From contig DATGZH010000019.1 in NCBI GenBank assembly GCA_035297265.1, forward strand, positions 62,001 through 126,000: a stretch of DNA of 64,000 bases, written 5' to 3'. This DNA is from DATGZH01 sp035297265 (lineage in GTDB: Bacteria > Actinomycetota > Acidimicrobiia > Acidimicrobiales > RAAP-2). The position numbers and the translations under genes were made by a program. This document shows, in pieces, positions 16,060-24,888 of the stretch. The notes under the pieces are model-generated. The model worked only from the letters and a program-made list of their open reading frames with translations. It made no database searches and was not told where the DNA came from. Numbering within the stretch: position 1 is the first letter of the stretch; each line of letters starts with the position of its first letter.

Positions 16060-17439
16060 GTGGACGAGACCAACGGGCTGTGGACGCGCTGCTCGGCGTC
16101 GCTGCGGGAGCAGGTTTCCGACGCCACCTGGCAGATGTGGCTCTCCAACATCGAGCCGCTGGCGTTCTCCGGTGGGGTGATGTCGCTCGGGGTGATGAAC
16201 GGCGTGGTGCGGGAACGGGTCGAGACCCGTTTCCTCCCCCTCATCGAGCAGACGCTCGGCACCGTTGCCGGACAGCCTGTCCGGGTGCGACTCCAGGTGC
16301 TCGAGCTCGGCCCGACCGTCCGGGCCGAACCTGGCCCGGTCGAAACGCCCGTGACGAGGGAGAACGGGTCGGCCCGGCGTCCCGGGACCGTGGCCGGACG
16401 GGACAACGGCGCGGTCATGCTCGACCCCCGTTTCACGTTCGACAACTTCGTCGCCGCCTCGTCCAACCGGCTGGCTCACGCCGCCGCGCAATCGGTGGCC
16501 GAGATCCCCGGTCGTTCCTACAACCCGCTCTTCATCTACGGGGCCTCGGGCCTCGGCAAGACTCACCTCCTCCACGCCATCGGGAACTACGTCCAGGAGA
16601 ACTTCACCAAGGACCGGGTGCTCTACGTCACCACCGAGACTTTCTTGAACGACTTCGTCGACGCATTGCGCATGTCGGCCACCATCGCGTTCAAGCGGCG
16701 CTACCGGGAGTGCGACGTGCTCCTCATCGACGACGTGCAGTTCATGGAGAACAAAGAGGGGCTCCAGGAGGAGTTCTTCCACACCTACAACGACCTGCAC
16801 GGGGCCGGGAAGCAGATCGTCCTCACCTCGGACCGGCCCCCCAAGTCCATCCAGTCCCTGGAGGACCGCCTGCGCAGCCGCTTCCTGTCCGGCCTCATCA
16901 CCGAGATCGACCCCCCGGACCTCGAGACCCGTCTCGCCATCCTGCGGACCAAGGCCGAGGCCGACCACGAGGACATCCCCGACGACGTCCTCGACTTCAT
17001 CGCCACCCACGTGAAGGACAACATCCGGGAGCTCGAGGGTGCCCTCATCCGGGTCACCGCCTTCGCCAGCCTGTACCACGAACGCATCTCGCTCGACCTG
17101 GCCGAGCGGGTGCTCGCCGACATCGTCTCGGCCGGTGAGCCGCGCCGGGTCACCCCGCAGATGATCATCGAGGCCACGGCCCAGAGCTACGGCTTCACCG
17201 TCGAGGCCGTGTGCGGGCCCAGCCGCACGAGACCCCTGGTCACGGCCCGTCAAGTGGCCATGTACCTCGTCCGGAACCTCACGGACTACAGCTACCCGGC
17301 CATCGCCCGGGTCTTCGGTGGCCGCGACCACACGACGGTCATCCACGCCGTCGAGAAGATCTCCGCCCAGATGAAGGAGCGCCGGCAGATCTACGAACAG
17401 GTGACCGAACTCCTGCTCGAGCTCAAGTCCGGTGCGTGA
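16060..17439 (+). CDS. dnaA: Chromosomal replication initiator protein DnaA
   Basis: AAA+ initiator that binds DnaA boxes and melts the origin. 459 residues: an N-terminal DnaB/DiaA-contact domain (WTRCSASLREQVSDATWQMW), a short linker (shorter than in streptomycetes), and the AAA+ domain. Walker A is GASGLGKTHLL near residue 161 and Walker B is VLLIDDVQF near residue 220. The C-terminal box-binding domain includes GGRDHTTVIHAVEKI. Start: GTG at 16060 has GGAGGA (16050-16055) four bases upstream, whereas a GTG at 16012 would put the DnaA-box palindrome inside the coding region. The linker length and strong binding site favour 16060. Confidence 0.96.
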   Translation: MDETNGLWTRCSASLREQVSDATWQMWLSNIEPLAFSGGVMSLGVMNGVVRERVETRFLPLIEQTLGTVAGQPVRVRLQVLELGPTVRAEPGPVETPVTRENGSARRPGTVAGRDNGAVMLDPRFTFDNFVAASSNRLAHAAAQSVAEIPGRSYNPLFIYGASGLGKTHLLHAIGNYVQENFTKDRVLYVTTETFLNDFVDALRMSATIAFKRRYRECDVLLIDDVQFMENKEGLQEEFFHTYNDLHGAGKQIVLTSDRPPKSIQSLEDRLRSRFLSGLITEIDPPDLETRLAILRTKAEADHEDIPDDVLDFIATHVKDNIRELEGALIRVTAFASLYHERISLDLAERVLADIVSAGEPRRVTPQMIIEATAQSYGFTVEAVCGPSRTRPLVTARQVAMYLVRNLTDYSYPAIARVFGGRDHTTVIHAVEKISAQMKERRQIYEQVTELLLELKSGA

Positions 17440-17718
17440 CGCGATACGAGCACGGCGCCTTCCCTTCGTGCTGGTCCATCCGGCTGTGGACAGGCCACGG
17501 CTATCTTGTGGTTCGATCACTCGTCATCCCCAGCCTCCCGCTGCCGGTCGCCCGAGCACGCTGCATCGTCCCCGCCGACCCCGGCGCCCGGTGGATGACG
17601 ATTCGCACCGCCACGAGGGACGACACGAAGTCGTCCACAATCCCCAGCCCCTACTACTGCTATCGAAGGAAGAGACACCCTTCATGACAACTGTCTGTCT
17701 CCCCACCGGTTCGGGCCG
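17440..17718. other. dnaA-dnaN intergenic region, candidate oriC
   Basis: In actinobacteria oriC usually lies between dnaA and dnaN. Three DnaA-box-like 9-mers are visible: TGTGGACAG (17485-17493, minus strand, 8 of 9 to TTGTCCACA), GGTGGATGA at about 17590-17598 (minus strand, 7 of 9) and TCGTCCACA (17631-17639, 8 of 9). The stretch is short (279 bp) compared with streptomycete origins, and no strongly AT-rich unwinding element stands out. Confidence 0.5.
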
Positions 17719-17722
17719 ATGA
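17684..17722 (+). CDS. 12-residue upstream reading frame coupled to dnaN
   Basis: ATG at 17684 is preceded by GAAGGAAGAG at 9-nt spacing and encodes MTTVCLPTGSGR. Its TGA (17720-17722) overlaps the dnaN ATG as ATGA. The dnaN ATG itself has no Shine-Dalgarno sequence (CACCGGTTCGGGCCG precedes it), so ribosomes probably reach dnaN by termination-reinitiation from this leader. No similarity to a known peptide. Confidence 0.5.
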   Translation: MTTVCLPTGSGR

Positions 17723-18834
17723 AGTTCCGCGCCGAACGCGACTCGCTCGTCGAGACCCTCACCACGGCCGGCCGGGCCGTCGGCACGAGGGGCGGCGCCT
17801 CGGCGGTGCTCTCGGGTCTCCTCCTGGTCTGTGAGGAGAACAGCCTCGTGGTCACGGGCACGGACCTCGATCTCACGATCCGGGTGAGCCAGGAGGTGAT
17901 CGGTCTCGAGGACGGTTCGTGTGTGGTGCCGGCCCGCCTGGCGGCCGACATCGTGCGGGCTCTCGAGCCCGGGGCGGTCACCGTCGAGGGTTCCGACGAG
18001 AAGGTGGAGATCTGGGCCAGCAAGTCACGCTTCGGGCTGCGCTCCTTCCCCGTCGTGGAGTTCCCCGTCGTGAACCTGCCCGACGAGGCCTCGATCAAGC
18101 TTCCGGCGCCGAGCCTGGCCGAAGGGTTGCGACAGGTGGTCCGGGCGGCCTCGGGCGACGACGCCCGGCCCTTGCTCACCGGGGTGCTGATGACGAGCGA
18201 GCGGGGATATGTCCGGCTGGTGGCCACCGACTCCTATCGGCTGGCCCTCCGCGACCTCGAGGACACCACGGCGCTCACGGAGGAAAAGGACATCTTGGTG
18301 CCCGCCCGGGCGCTCGGGGAGCTCCAGCGGCTCCCCGCGTCGAGCGGGGGCGGGGACGGGCCGCCCACGGTCGGGGTGGCGACCGGCGAGAACGAGATCA
18401 CGTTCTCGCTCGGCCCGGTCCGGATCAGCACCCGGCTCCTGGACGGCACCTATCCGGACTACCGCCAGCTGATCCCCGAGCACTACGAGAACCAGCTGCA
18501 CCTCGGGAAGGAGTCGTTCCTGGCCGCTCTCCGTCGGGTACGCCTTCTCGTCCGGGACAACACGACCCCGGTCCGGCTCTCGATGCGCCAGGGCGGCGTG
18601 GACCTCTCGGTGGTCTCCCAGGAGGTGGGCGACGCCAGCGAGACGGTCGACGGGGACTTCAGCGGCGAGGACCTCGTGATCGCCTTCAACCCGACCTACC
18701 TGATCGACGGGGTGGAGGCGGTGCGGGACGACGAGGTGGTGATCGAGACGGCGGATCCGGCCCGGCCGGCCACCGTCCGGGGGGCGGAGCACAACGACTA
18801 CCGGTACCTCCTGATGCCGGTCCGGGTCTCCTGA
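17719..18834 (+). CDS. dnaN: DNA polymerase III beta sliding clamp
   Basis: 371-residue processivity clamp that dimerises around DNA and tethers polymerase III. It begins MKFRAERDSLVETL, with the typical GLLLVCEENSLVVTGTDLDL near residue 33, and the third domain ends with the family-typical YRYLLMPVR. The ATG at 17719 overlaps the stop of a short upstream frame. recF follows after 34 bp. Confidence 0.97.
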   Translation: MKFRAERDSLVETLTTAGRAVGTRGGASAVLSGLLLVCEENSLVVTGTDLDLTIRVSQEVIGLEDGSCVVPARLAADIVRALEPGAVTVEGSDEKVEIWASKSRFGLRSFPVVEFPVVNLPDEASIKLPAPSLAEGLRQVVRAASGDDARPLLTGVLMTSERGYVRLVATDSYRLALRDLEDTTALTEEKDILVPARALGELQRLPASSGGGDGPPTVGVATGENEITFSLGPVRISTRLLDGTYPDYRQLIPEHYENQLHLGKESFLAALRRVRLLVRDNTTPVRLSMRQGGVDLSVVSQEVGDASETVDGDFSGEDLVIAFNPTYLIDGVEAVRDDEVVIETADPARPATVRGAEHNDYRYLLMPVRVS

Positions 18835-18868
18835 GCCCCGGAGGCCGACCGCCGGCACCGCCCCGGCC

Positions 18869-19963
18869 GTGACGCTGTCGTACGTGGCCGTGGACGACTT
18901 CCGGTGTTTCGCGTCGGCCCGGCTGGAGCCCGACCCCGAGGGGGTAACCGCGGTCGTCGGACCCAACGGCTCGGGGAAGACCAGCCTGCTCGAGGCCCTG
19001 GCCTATCTCGGGACCCAGCGCTCGTTCCGGGGCGCCACCCGGGAGACGATGGTCCGTCGGGGCGCCGAGCGGGCCATCGTCCGGGCTGAGTTCGTCCGCG
19101 ACGGCTCGCCGGTGCTGGTCGAGGCGGAGCTGGCTCTGGAGGGCCGCTCGAGGGCCCAGGTCAACCGGCAGGCCGTGCGGAGCCGCCATCAGCTGGCCGA
19201 GGCCGTGGCGGTGACGGTCTTCTCCCCCGAGGACCTCGGCGTCGTCCAGGGGTCACCGGGGCGCCGCCGGGAGCTGCTCGACGAGGCGCTCGACCTCGTG
19301 GCGCCCGGCGCCTCGGCCGCGGCCGAGGAGGTCGAGCGGGTGCTGCGCCAGCGGGGTGCGCTCCTGCGCCAGTCCGGCGGCCGTCTGTCCGCCGACGTCG
19401 AGACCACGCTCGAGGTCTGGGACGACCGTCTCGCCGCCGCCGGGACCCGCCTCGCCGACGCTCGGGAGGCCCTCGTGGGATCGCTCGGGGACCCCGTCGC
19501 CGTGGCCTACGGCGCCCTCGCCGGGCACGAGGGCCCCCGGCCGTCCGAGGTGACCCTCGCCTACCGGCGCTCCTGGATGGGCCATCTCGGGGTGGCCCTC
19601 CGGGCGGCCCGCCACGACGACCTGCGACGGGGCGTCTCGACGGTGGGGCCCCACCGCGACGAGCTCGAGATCCTCCTCGACGGGGGCCCGGCCCGTTCGG
19701 AGGCCTCCCAGGGGGAGCAGCGCTGCCTGGCCCTGGCCCTGCGGCTCGGCCTCCACCGGCTGGTGACGGAGCGGGAGGGGCGGCCGCCGATCCTCCTCCT
19801 CGACGACGTGTTCTCAGAACTCGACCCGGCCCGCAGCCGGGCCCTCGTCCACCAGCTGCCGGCCGGCCAGACCCTCCTCACGACGGCCGTGCCGCTGCCC
19901 GAGGACATGGCGGTGGCCGCGGTGGTCGACGTGCGGCGCCTCGCCACCGAGGGGGCCCGGTGA
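18869..19963 (+). CDS. recF: DNA replication and repair protein RecF
   Basis: SMC-like ATPase that helps load RecA at gaps. 364 residues. Walker A GPNGSGKTSLLEAL begins at about residue 31, followed by the RecF-specific FSPEDLGVVQGSPGRRRELLD. The ABC-type signature region reads ASQGEQRCLALALRLG and Walker B reads PILLLDDVFSELD. The GTG at 18869 gives TLSYVAVDDFRCF, the usual first strand. Its stop overlaps the next start (GTGA), so it is translated together with dciA. Confidence 0.95.
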   Translation: MTLSYVAVDDFRCFASARLEPDPEGVTAVVGPNGSGKTSLLEALAYLGTQRSFRGATRETMVRRGAERAIVRAEFVRDGSPVLVEAELALEGRSRAQVNRQAVRSRHQLAEAVAVTVFSPEDLGVVQGSPGRRRELLDEALDLVAPGASAAAEEVERVLRQRGALLRQSGGRLSADVETTLEVWDDRLAAAGTRLADAREALVGSLGDPVAVAYGALAGHEGPRPSEVTLAYRRSWMGHLGVALRAARHDDLRRGVSTVGPHRDELEILLDGGPARSEASQGEQRCLALALRLGLHRLVTEREGRPPILLLDDVFSELDPARSRALVHQLPAGQTLLTTAVPLPEDMAVAAVVDVRRLATEGAR

Positions 19964-20307
19964 CCGGTCGACGAGCCGACGACGGCCCCCGTCACGTGCG
20001 CGAGGGGCTCGACGTCGTGGCCGACCGCTTCGGCCACACCGACGCGGCGGCCCTCGCCGCCGTCTTCACCCGGTGGAGCGAGGTCGCGGGACCGGCGCTG
20101 GCCGACCACGTCCGGCCGCTGCGGTTACAGGACGGCGTGCTCGTGCTGGCGGCCGATCACCCCGCGTGGGCCACCGAGGCGCGCACCCTCACCGGCACCC
20201 TCACGGCCAAGCTGCAGGCGGCCACCGGACGTGCGCCGGCGCGCGTCGAAGTCGTCGTGCGGGCGGCGCCGGACGTCCGTTCGCGCGGGCCCGATCGGGT
20301 AGACTGA
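19960..20307 (+). CDS. DciA-like DUF721 protein
   Basis: 115 residues with a DUF721 core: FTRWSEVAGPALADHVRPLRLQDGVLVLAADHP is read across residues 33-65, followed by WATEARTL. DciA proteins are replicative-helicase operators in bacteria lacking DnaC-type loaders, and the position between recF and gyrB matches the actinobacterial DUF721 gene (Rv0004 type). The GTG at 19960 overlaps the recF stop. Helicase-loading function is inferred from the family. Confidence 0.85.
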   Translation: MTGRRADDGPRHVREGLDVVADRFGHTDAAALAAVFTRWSEVAGPALADHVRPLRLQDGVLVLAADHPAWATEARTLTGTLTAKLQAATGRAPARVEVVVRAAPDVRSRGPDRVD

Positions 20308-20419
20308 AAGGACGCCACCGCCTGGGCGGAACGTCCTGTTTTCCCAGCCCAGAGGGGTGCGTCAGAGACCAGCCGCCTTCGAGCGGCGCGCCCGGGAACG
20401 GGAGAAGGAGAGACCGACG

Positions 20420-22339
20420 TTGGCCGTGAAGAGCGCCTACACCGAGGACCAGATCGAGGTCCTCGAGGGTCTGGATCCGGTGCGCCTGCGCCCCGGCATG
20501 TACATCGGTTCGACCGGCCCCTCCGGCCTCCACCACCTCGTCTGGGAGGTGGTGGACAACTCGGTGGACGAGGCCATGGCCGGCTACGCCATCCGGATCG
20601 ACGTCACCCTCCTTGCCGACGGTGGCTGCAGGGTGGTCGACAACGGCCGGGGCATCCCGGTCGGCAAGCACCGCCAGTTCCCCGACCGCTCCACCGCCGA
20701 GGTGGTCCTCACGATGCTCCACGCCGGCGGGAAGTTCGGGGGCGAGGGTTACAAGGTCTCGGGCGGCCTCCACGGGGTGGGCGTCTCGGTCGTGAACGCC
20801 TTGTCGACGAAGCTCGTGCTCGAGGTCGACCGGGACGGCAAGCACTACGTGGCTGAGTTCGTCGACGGCGGCCAGGTGAAAAAGAAGCTCCGGGCCTCGG
20901 GCCCGGCCCCGCGGGGCCGCACCGGCACGACGGTGACGTTCTGGCCGGACGCGTCGGTGTTCGAAGAGGTCGAGTTCCGGGCCCAGACGGTGACCGAGCG
21001 CCTCCAGGTCTACGCCTTCTTGAACAAGGGCCTCGAGATCCGCTTCGCCGACGAGCGACCCGGGAACGAGAAGAAGGAGACCTTCAAGTACAACGGCGGC
21101 ATCGTCGACTACGTGAAGCACCTGAACGCCTCGAAGGAGTCCCTGTTCCGCAAGGTCGGTTCGTTCTCCCAGAGCGAGGACGAGCAAGAGGTCGACGTCG
21201 CCCTGCAGTGGAACACCGGGTTCTACGAGAGCATCCACTCCTTCGCCAACGGCATCTCGACGACCGATGGCGGCATGCACGAGGAGGGCTTCAAGAAGGC
21301 CCTCACCAACGTGGTGAACCGCTACGCCCGCGCCCGGAACCTGCTGAAGGAAAAGGACGAGAACCTCCGGGGTGAGGACATCCGTGAGGGCCTGACGGCC
21401 ATCGTGTCCGTGCGCCTGAAGGACCCGCAGTTCGAGGGGCAGACCAAGGCCAAGCTGGGCAACGTGCCGATGCGCTCCCTCGTGGAGCGGGCGACCAACG
21501 AGAAGCTGGCCGAGTGGTTGGAGGAGAACCCGACGGAGGCCAACCAGGTCGTGCGGAAGTCCCTCGTGGCCGCCCAGGCCCGGGTGGCCGCCACCACGGC
21601 CCGTGATCTCACCCGCAACAAGTCCGGGCTCGACGGCGCCGGCCTCCCGGGCAAGCTGATCGACTGCTCCTCACGGGACCCCCGGGAGAGCGAGCTCTTC
21701 ATCGTGGAGGGCAACTCGGCCGGCAGCTCGGCCAAGGACGCCCGCGACCCCATGACCCAGGCGATCCTGCCGATCCGCGGCAAGATCCTGAACGTCGAGC
21801 GGGCCCGGATCGACAAGATGCTGAAGAACGCCGAGATCCAGGCGCTGATCGCGGCGATCGGGGCCGGCCTGGCCGAGGACTTCGACGTCACGAAGATCCG
21901 CTACCACAAGGTGATCGTGCTGGCCGACGCCGACGTCGACGGCTCGCACATCCGGACGCTCCTCCTCACCTTCTTCTTCCGGCAGATGAAGCCGCTCGTC
22001 GAGGGGGGCTTCGTCTACGTGGCCCAGCCGCCGCTGTACTCGACGCTCATCGGCAAGGAGAAGATCTACCTGAAGGACGACGCGGCCAAGGAGGCTTTCC
22101 TGGCCGAGCGCCCCGAGCACAAGCACGACTTCAACCGGCTGAAGGGCCTCGGCGAGATGAACTTCGACGAGCTCCGGGACACGACGATCGACCCGACGAA
22201 ACGGTCGCTCCTCCAGATCAGCGTGGAGCAGGCGGCCCTGGCCGACGACGTGTGCTCGGTGCTCATGGGTGACGACGTCGAGCTCCGTCGCCACTTCATC
22301 CAGCAGAACGCCAAGGACGTGCGGTTCCTGGACATCTGA
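20420..22339 (+). CDS. gyrB: DNA gyrase subunit B
   Basis: ATPase subunit of gyrase, 639 residues. The GHKL ATPase has DNSVDEAMAG and DNGRGIPVGKH in the first 90 residues and GGLHGVGVSVVNALS near residue 115. The TOPRIM domain has EGNSAGSSAKDARD and the metal-binding DADVDGSHIRTLLL. The C-terminus ends RFLDI, as usual. Start: TTG at 20420 has AAGGAG (20405-20410) nine bases upstream; GTG at 20426 is close behind, while the GTG at 20357 would add an Arg-rich stretch unlike GyrB. gyrA follows after 17 bp. Confidence 0.96.
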   Translation: MAVKSAYTEDQIEVLEGLDPVRLRPGMYIGSTGPSGLHHLVWEVVDNSVDEAMAGYAIRIDVTLLADGGCRVVDNGRGIPVGKHRQFPDRSTAEVVLTMLHAGGKFGGEGYKVSGGLHGVGVSVVNALSTKLVLEVDRDGKHYVAEFVDGGQVKKKLRASGPAPRGRTGTTVTFWPDASVFEEVEFRAQTVTERLQVYAFLNKGLEIRFADERPGNEKKETFKYNGGIVDYVKHLNASKESLFRKVGSFSQSEDEQEVDVALQWNTGFYESIHSFANGISTTDGGMHEEGFKKALTNVVNRYARARNLLKEKDENLRGEDIREGLTAIVSVRLKDPQFEGQTKAKLGNVPMRSLVERATNEKLAEWLEENPTEANQVVRKSLVAAQARVAATTARDLTRNKSGLDGAGLPGKLIDCSSRDPRESELFIVEGNSAGSSAKDARDPMTQAILPIRGKILNVERARIDKMLKNAEIQALIAAIGAGLAEDFDVTKIRYHKVIVLADADVDGSHIRTLLLTFFFRQMKPLVEGGFVYVAQPPLYSTLIGKEKIYLKDDAAKEAFLAERPEHKHDFNRLKGLGEMNFDELRDTTIDPTKRSLLQISVEQAALADDVCSVLMGDDVELRRHFIQQNAKDVRFLDI

Positions 22340-22356
22340 GAGAGGCCGCAACCACC

Positions 22357-24861
22357 ATGCCACCGCGCAAGCGGACCGACAAGAAGACGACAGCGACGAC
22401 GAACGGGGACTCGCCCAACGGCGACGCCCCCGTGATCGGGTTCGTCGAGCCCATCGAGATCCAAGAGGAGATGGAGCGCTCGTTCCTCGAGTACTCCATG
22501 TCCGTCATCGTCTCGCGGGCCCTCCCCGACGTCCGCGACGGCCTGAAGCCCGTGCACCGGCGGATCCTCTACGCCATGTACGACCACAACCGGCTGCCCG
22601 ACCGACCCCACGTCAAGTGCTCGCAGGTGGTGGGCGAGGTCATGGGTGTCTTCCACCCGCACGGGGACACCGCCATCTACGACGCCCTCGTGCGCATGGC
22701 CCAGGACTTCAGCATGCGCCACCCGCTGATCGACGGGCACGGGAGCTTCGGCGGGCCCGGACCAGACGAGGGCCCGGCGGCCATGCGCTACACGGAGTGC
22801 CGGCTCGACCCGCTCGCCCTCGAGCTCCTGGCGGGCATCGACGAGGAGACGGTCGACTTCGCCCCGAACTACTCGAACACGGACGAGGAGCCGATCGTGC
22901 TCCCCGCCCGCTTCCCGAACCTGCTGGTGAACGGTTCGCAGGGGATCGCCGTCGGCATGGCCACCAACATCCCGCCCCACAACCTGGGCGAGGTGATCGA
23001 CGCCACGGTCCATCTGCTCGAGCACCCCAACGCCACGCCGGACGAGCTGATGGAGTTCGTGAAGGGCCCGGACTTCCCGACCGGGGCGCAGATCCTCGGC
23101 CGCCAGGGGATCCTCGACGCCTACCGCACCGGGCGGGGGTCGATCAAGATGCGGGCGGTCGCCACGGTGGAGTCCGAGCGTGAGGGCCCGACCATCGTCG
23201 TGACCGAGCTGCCCTACCAGCAGTCGACGAGCGTGATCGTCCAGAAGATCGCCGAGCACGTGCGCTCGGGCGAGCTGGACGGGATCAAGGCGGTGCGGGA
23301 CCTCGGCTCGGCCAAGCAGACCCGCCTCGTGATCCAGCTCAAGCACGACGCCAACGCCAACGTGGTGCTGAACAAGCTCTACAAGCAGACCCCGCTCCAG
23401 ACGAGCTTCGGGGTGAACACCCTGGCCCTCGTGGACGGGGTGCCCCGGACGCTCAACCTGGCCCAGGTGCTGACGCACTACGTCGAGCACCAGAAGGAGG
23501 TCGTCACCCGGCGCTCGGAGTTCCGCCTGCGCAAGGCCCGAGCCCGGGCCCACATCGTCGAAGGACTGCTCCGGGCCCTCGACATGCTCGACGCGGTGAT
23601 CGCCGCCATCCGGGCGTCGGACGACCGGCCGGCCGCCCGGGCCGCCCTCATGGTCGACCCGTTCTCGTTCTCCGAGGAGCAGGCCAACCACATCCTCGAC
23701 ATGACCCTCGGCCGGCTGACCCGGCTGGGACGGACCGAGCTCGAGGAGGAGATGGCCGAGCTGCAGCGGACGATCGCCGAGCTGGAGGCCATCTTGAAGA
23801 GCCCGAAGAGGCTGCGGGGGGTGATCGCCAGCGAGCTCGGGGAGATCAGGGACAAGTACGCCGACGAGCGGCGGAGCATCATCACCCACGACCCGGGTGA
23901 GCTCGGTATGGAGGACCTGATCGAGGACGAGGAGATCGTGGTCACGATGACCGCGGCCGGCTACATCAAGGCCGTGCAGGCCGACGCCTTCCGCACGCAG
24001 GGCCGCGGGGGCCGCGGCGTGCAGGGGGCCCGCCTGAAGGAGGAGGACCTCGTCACCCACGTGGTGCACACGACGGCCCACGCCTTCCTCCTCATGTTCT
24101 CCGACCGCGGCCGGGTCTACCGGCTCCGGGGGCACGAGATCCCGAGGCGGGACCGCACGGCCAAGGGGACGCCGCTCGTGAACCTGCTGCCGCTCGAGAC
24201 CGGCGAGACGGTGCGGGCCATCGTCCCCACCCGGGACTTCCCGGCCGACCACTACCTCGTGTTCGCCACGGCCAAGGGGCAGGTCAAGAAGACGGCCTTC
24301 TCCGAGTACGACAAGTCCCGCCGTGAGGGCTTCATCGCCATCAACATGCGGCCGGGTGACGCCCTCGTCCGGGTCGTGGCCACCACGGGCGACGACGACC
24401 TCTTCGTCGTGACGAGCTCGGGGATGACCATCCGCTTCTCGGAGCAGGACGTGCGGCCCATGGGCCGGGACGCCGCCGGCGTGCGGGGGATCCGCCTGAA
24501 AGACGAGGACGAGGTGGTCAGCTGCGACGTGGCGGGCGACGAGTCCGACATCCTCATCGTGACCGACGCCGGCTACGGGAAGCGGACCAAGCTCGACCGC
24601 TTCAACCGCCAGACCCGGGGCGGCCAGGGGGTGCGGGGCATCCGGCTGACCGCCCGCCGGGGCCGCGTGGTCTCGGCCTTCATGGTGGGCATCGACGAGG
24701 AGATCCTCCTCGTGAGCTCCGGGGGCGTGGTGATCCGCACCGCCGTCCGGGAGATCGCCTCCCAAGGCCGGGACGCCACCGGCGTGCGGGTGATGAACCT
24801 CGACGAGGGCCAGGCCGTGGCGGCGGTGGCTTCGGTGGCCGGGACCGAGGAGTCGGGCTGA
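22357..24861 (+). CDS. gyrA: DNA gyrase subunit A
   Basis: Breakage-reunion subunit, 834 residues. The quinolone-determining region reads HPHGDTAIYD, with Thr at the position of E. coli Ser83; the catalytic Tyr lies in AAMRYTECRL. The loop before it is GSFGGPGPDEGPAAMRYTE rather than the more common GNFGSVDGD type. The C-terminal beta-pinwheel carries the GyrA box region (QGRGGRGVQG) and repeated R-GV-G blades. ATG start with AGAGAGGCCGC upstream. It ends at a bidirectional hairpin facing the RodZ-like gene. Confidence 0.97.
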   Translation: MPPRKRTDKKTTATTNGDSPNGDAPVIGFVEPIEIQEEMERSFLEYSMSVIVSRALPDVRDGLKPVHRRILYAMYDHNRLPDRPHVKCSQVVGEVMGVFHPHGDTAIYDALVRMAQDFSMRHPLIDGHGSFGGPGPDEGPAAMRYTECRLDPLALELLAGIDEETVDFAPNYSNTDEEPIVLPARFPNLLVNGSQGIAVGMATNIPPHNLGEVIDATVHLLEHPNATPDELMEFVKGPDFPTGAQILGRQGILDAYRTGRGSIKMRAVATVESEREGPTIVVTELPYQQSTSVIVQKIAEHVRSGELDGIKAVRDLGSAKQTRLVIQLKHDANANVVLNKLYKQTPLQTSFGVNTLALVDGVPRTLNLAQVLTHYVEHQKEVVTRRSEFRLRKARARAHIVEGLLRALDMLDAVIAAIRASDDRPAARAALMVDPFSFSEEQANHILDMTLGRLTRLGRTELEEEMAELQRTIAELEAILKSPKRLRGVIASELGEIRDKYADERRSIITHDPGELGMEDLIEDEEIVVTMTAAGYIKAVQADAFRTQGRGGRGVQGARLKEEDLVTHVVHTTAHAFLLMFSDRGRVYRLRGHEIPRRDRTAKGTPLVNLLPLETGETVRAIVPTRDFPADHYLVFATAKGQVKKTAFSEYDKSRREGFIAINMRPGDALVRVVATTGDDDLFVVTSSGMTIRFSEQDVRPMGRDAAGVRGIRLKDEDEVVSCDVAGDESDILIVTDAGYGKRTKLDRFNRQTRGGQGVRGIRLTARRGRVVSAFMVGIDEEILLVSSGGVVIRTAVREIASQGRDATGVRVMNLDEGQAVAAVASVAGTEESG

Positions 24862-24862
24862 C

Positions 24863-24888
24863 CCCCGGTCGGCCTCAGCCGACCGGGG
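24863..24888. terminator. Bidirectional hairpin between gyrA and the RodZ-like gene
   Basis: Perfect 11-bp arms CCCCGGTCGGC and GCCGACCGGGG enclose the loop CTCA. It starts 2 nt after the gyrA stop, and the loop contains most of the stop codon (24875-24877) of the convergent gene. A strong GC stem; only short U tracts. Confidence 0.7.

Noticed and set aside
16424..16440. GTTTCACGTTCGA inside dnaA as a parS site
   Set aside because: Only the left half matches parS; it is constrained coding sequence (RFTFDNF).
22066..24765. An 899-codon minus-strand frame opposite gyrB/gyrA
   Set aside because: His/Asp/Arg/Val-rich composition typical of an antisense frame in GC-rich DNA; gyrB and gyrA explain the stretch.
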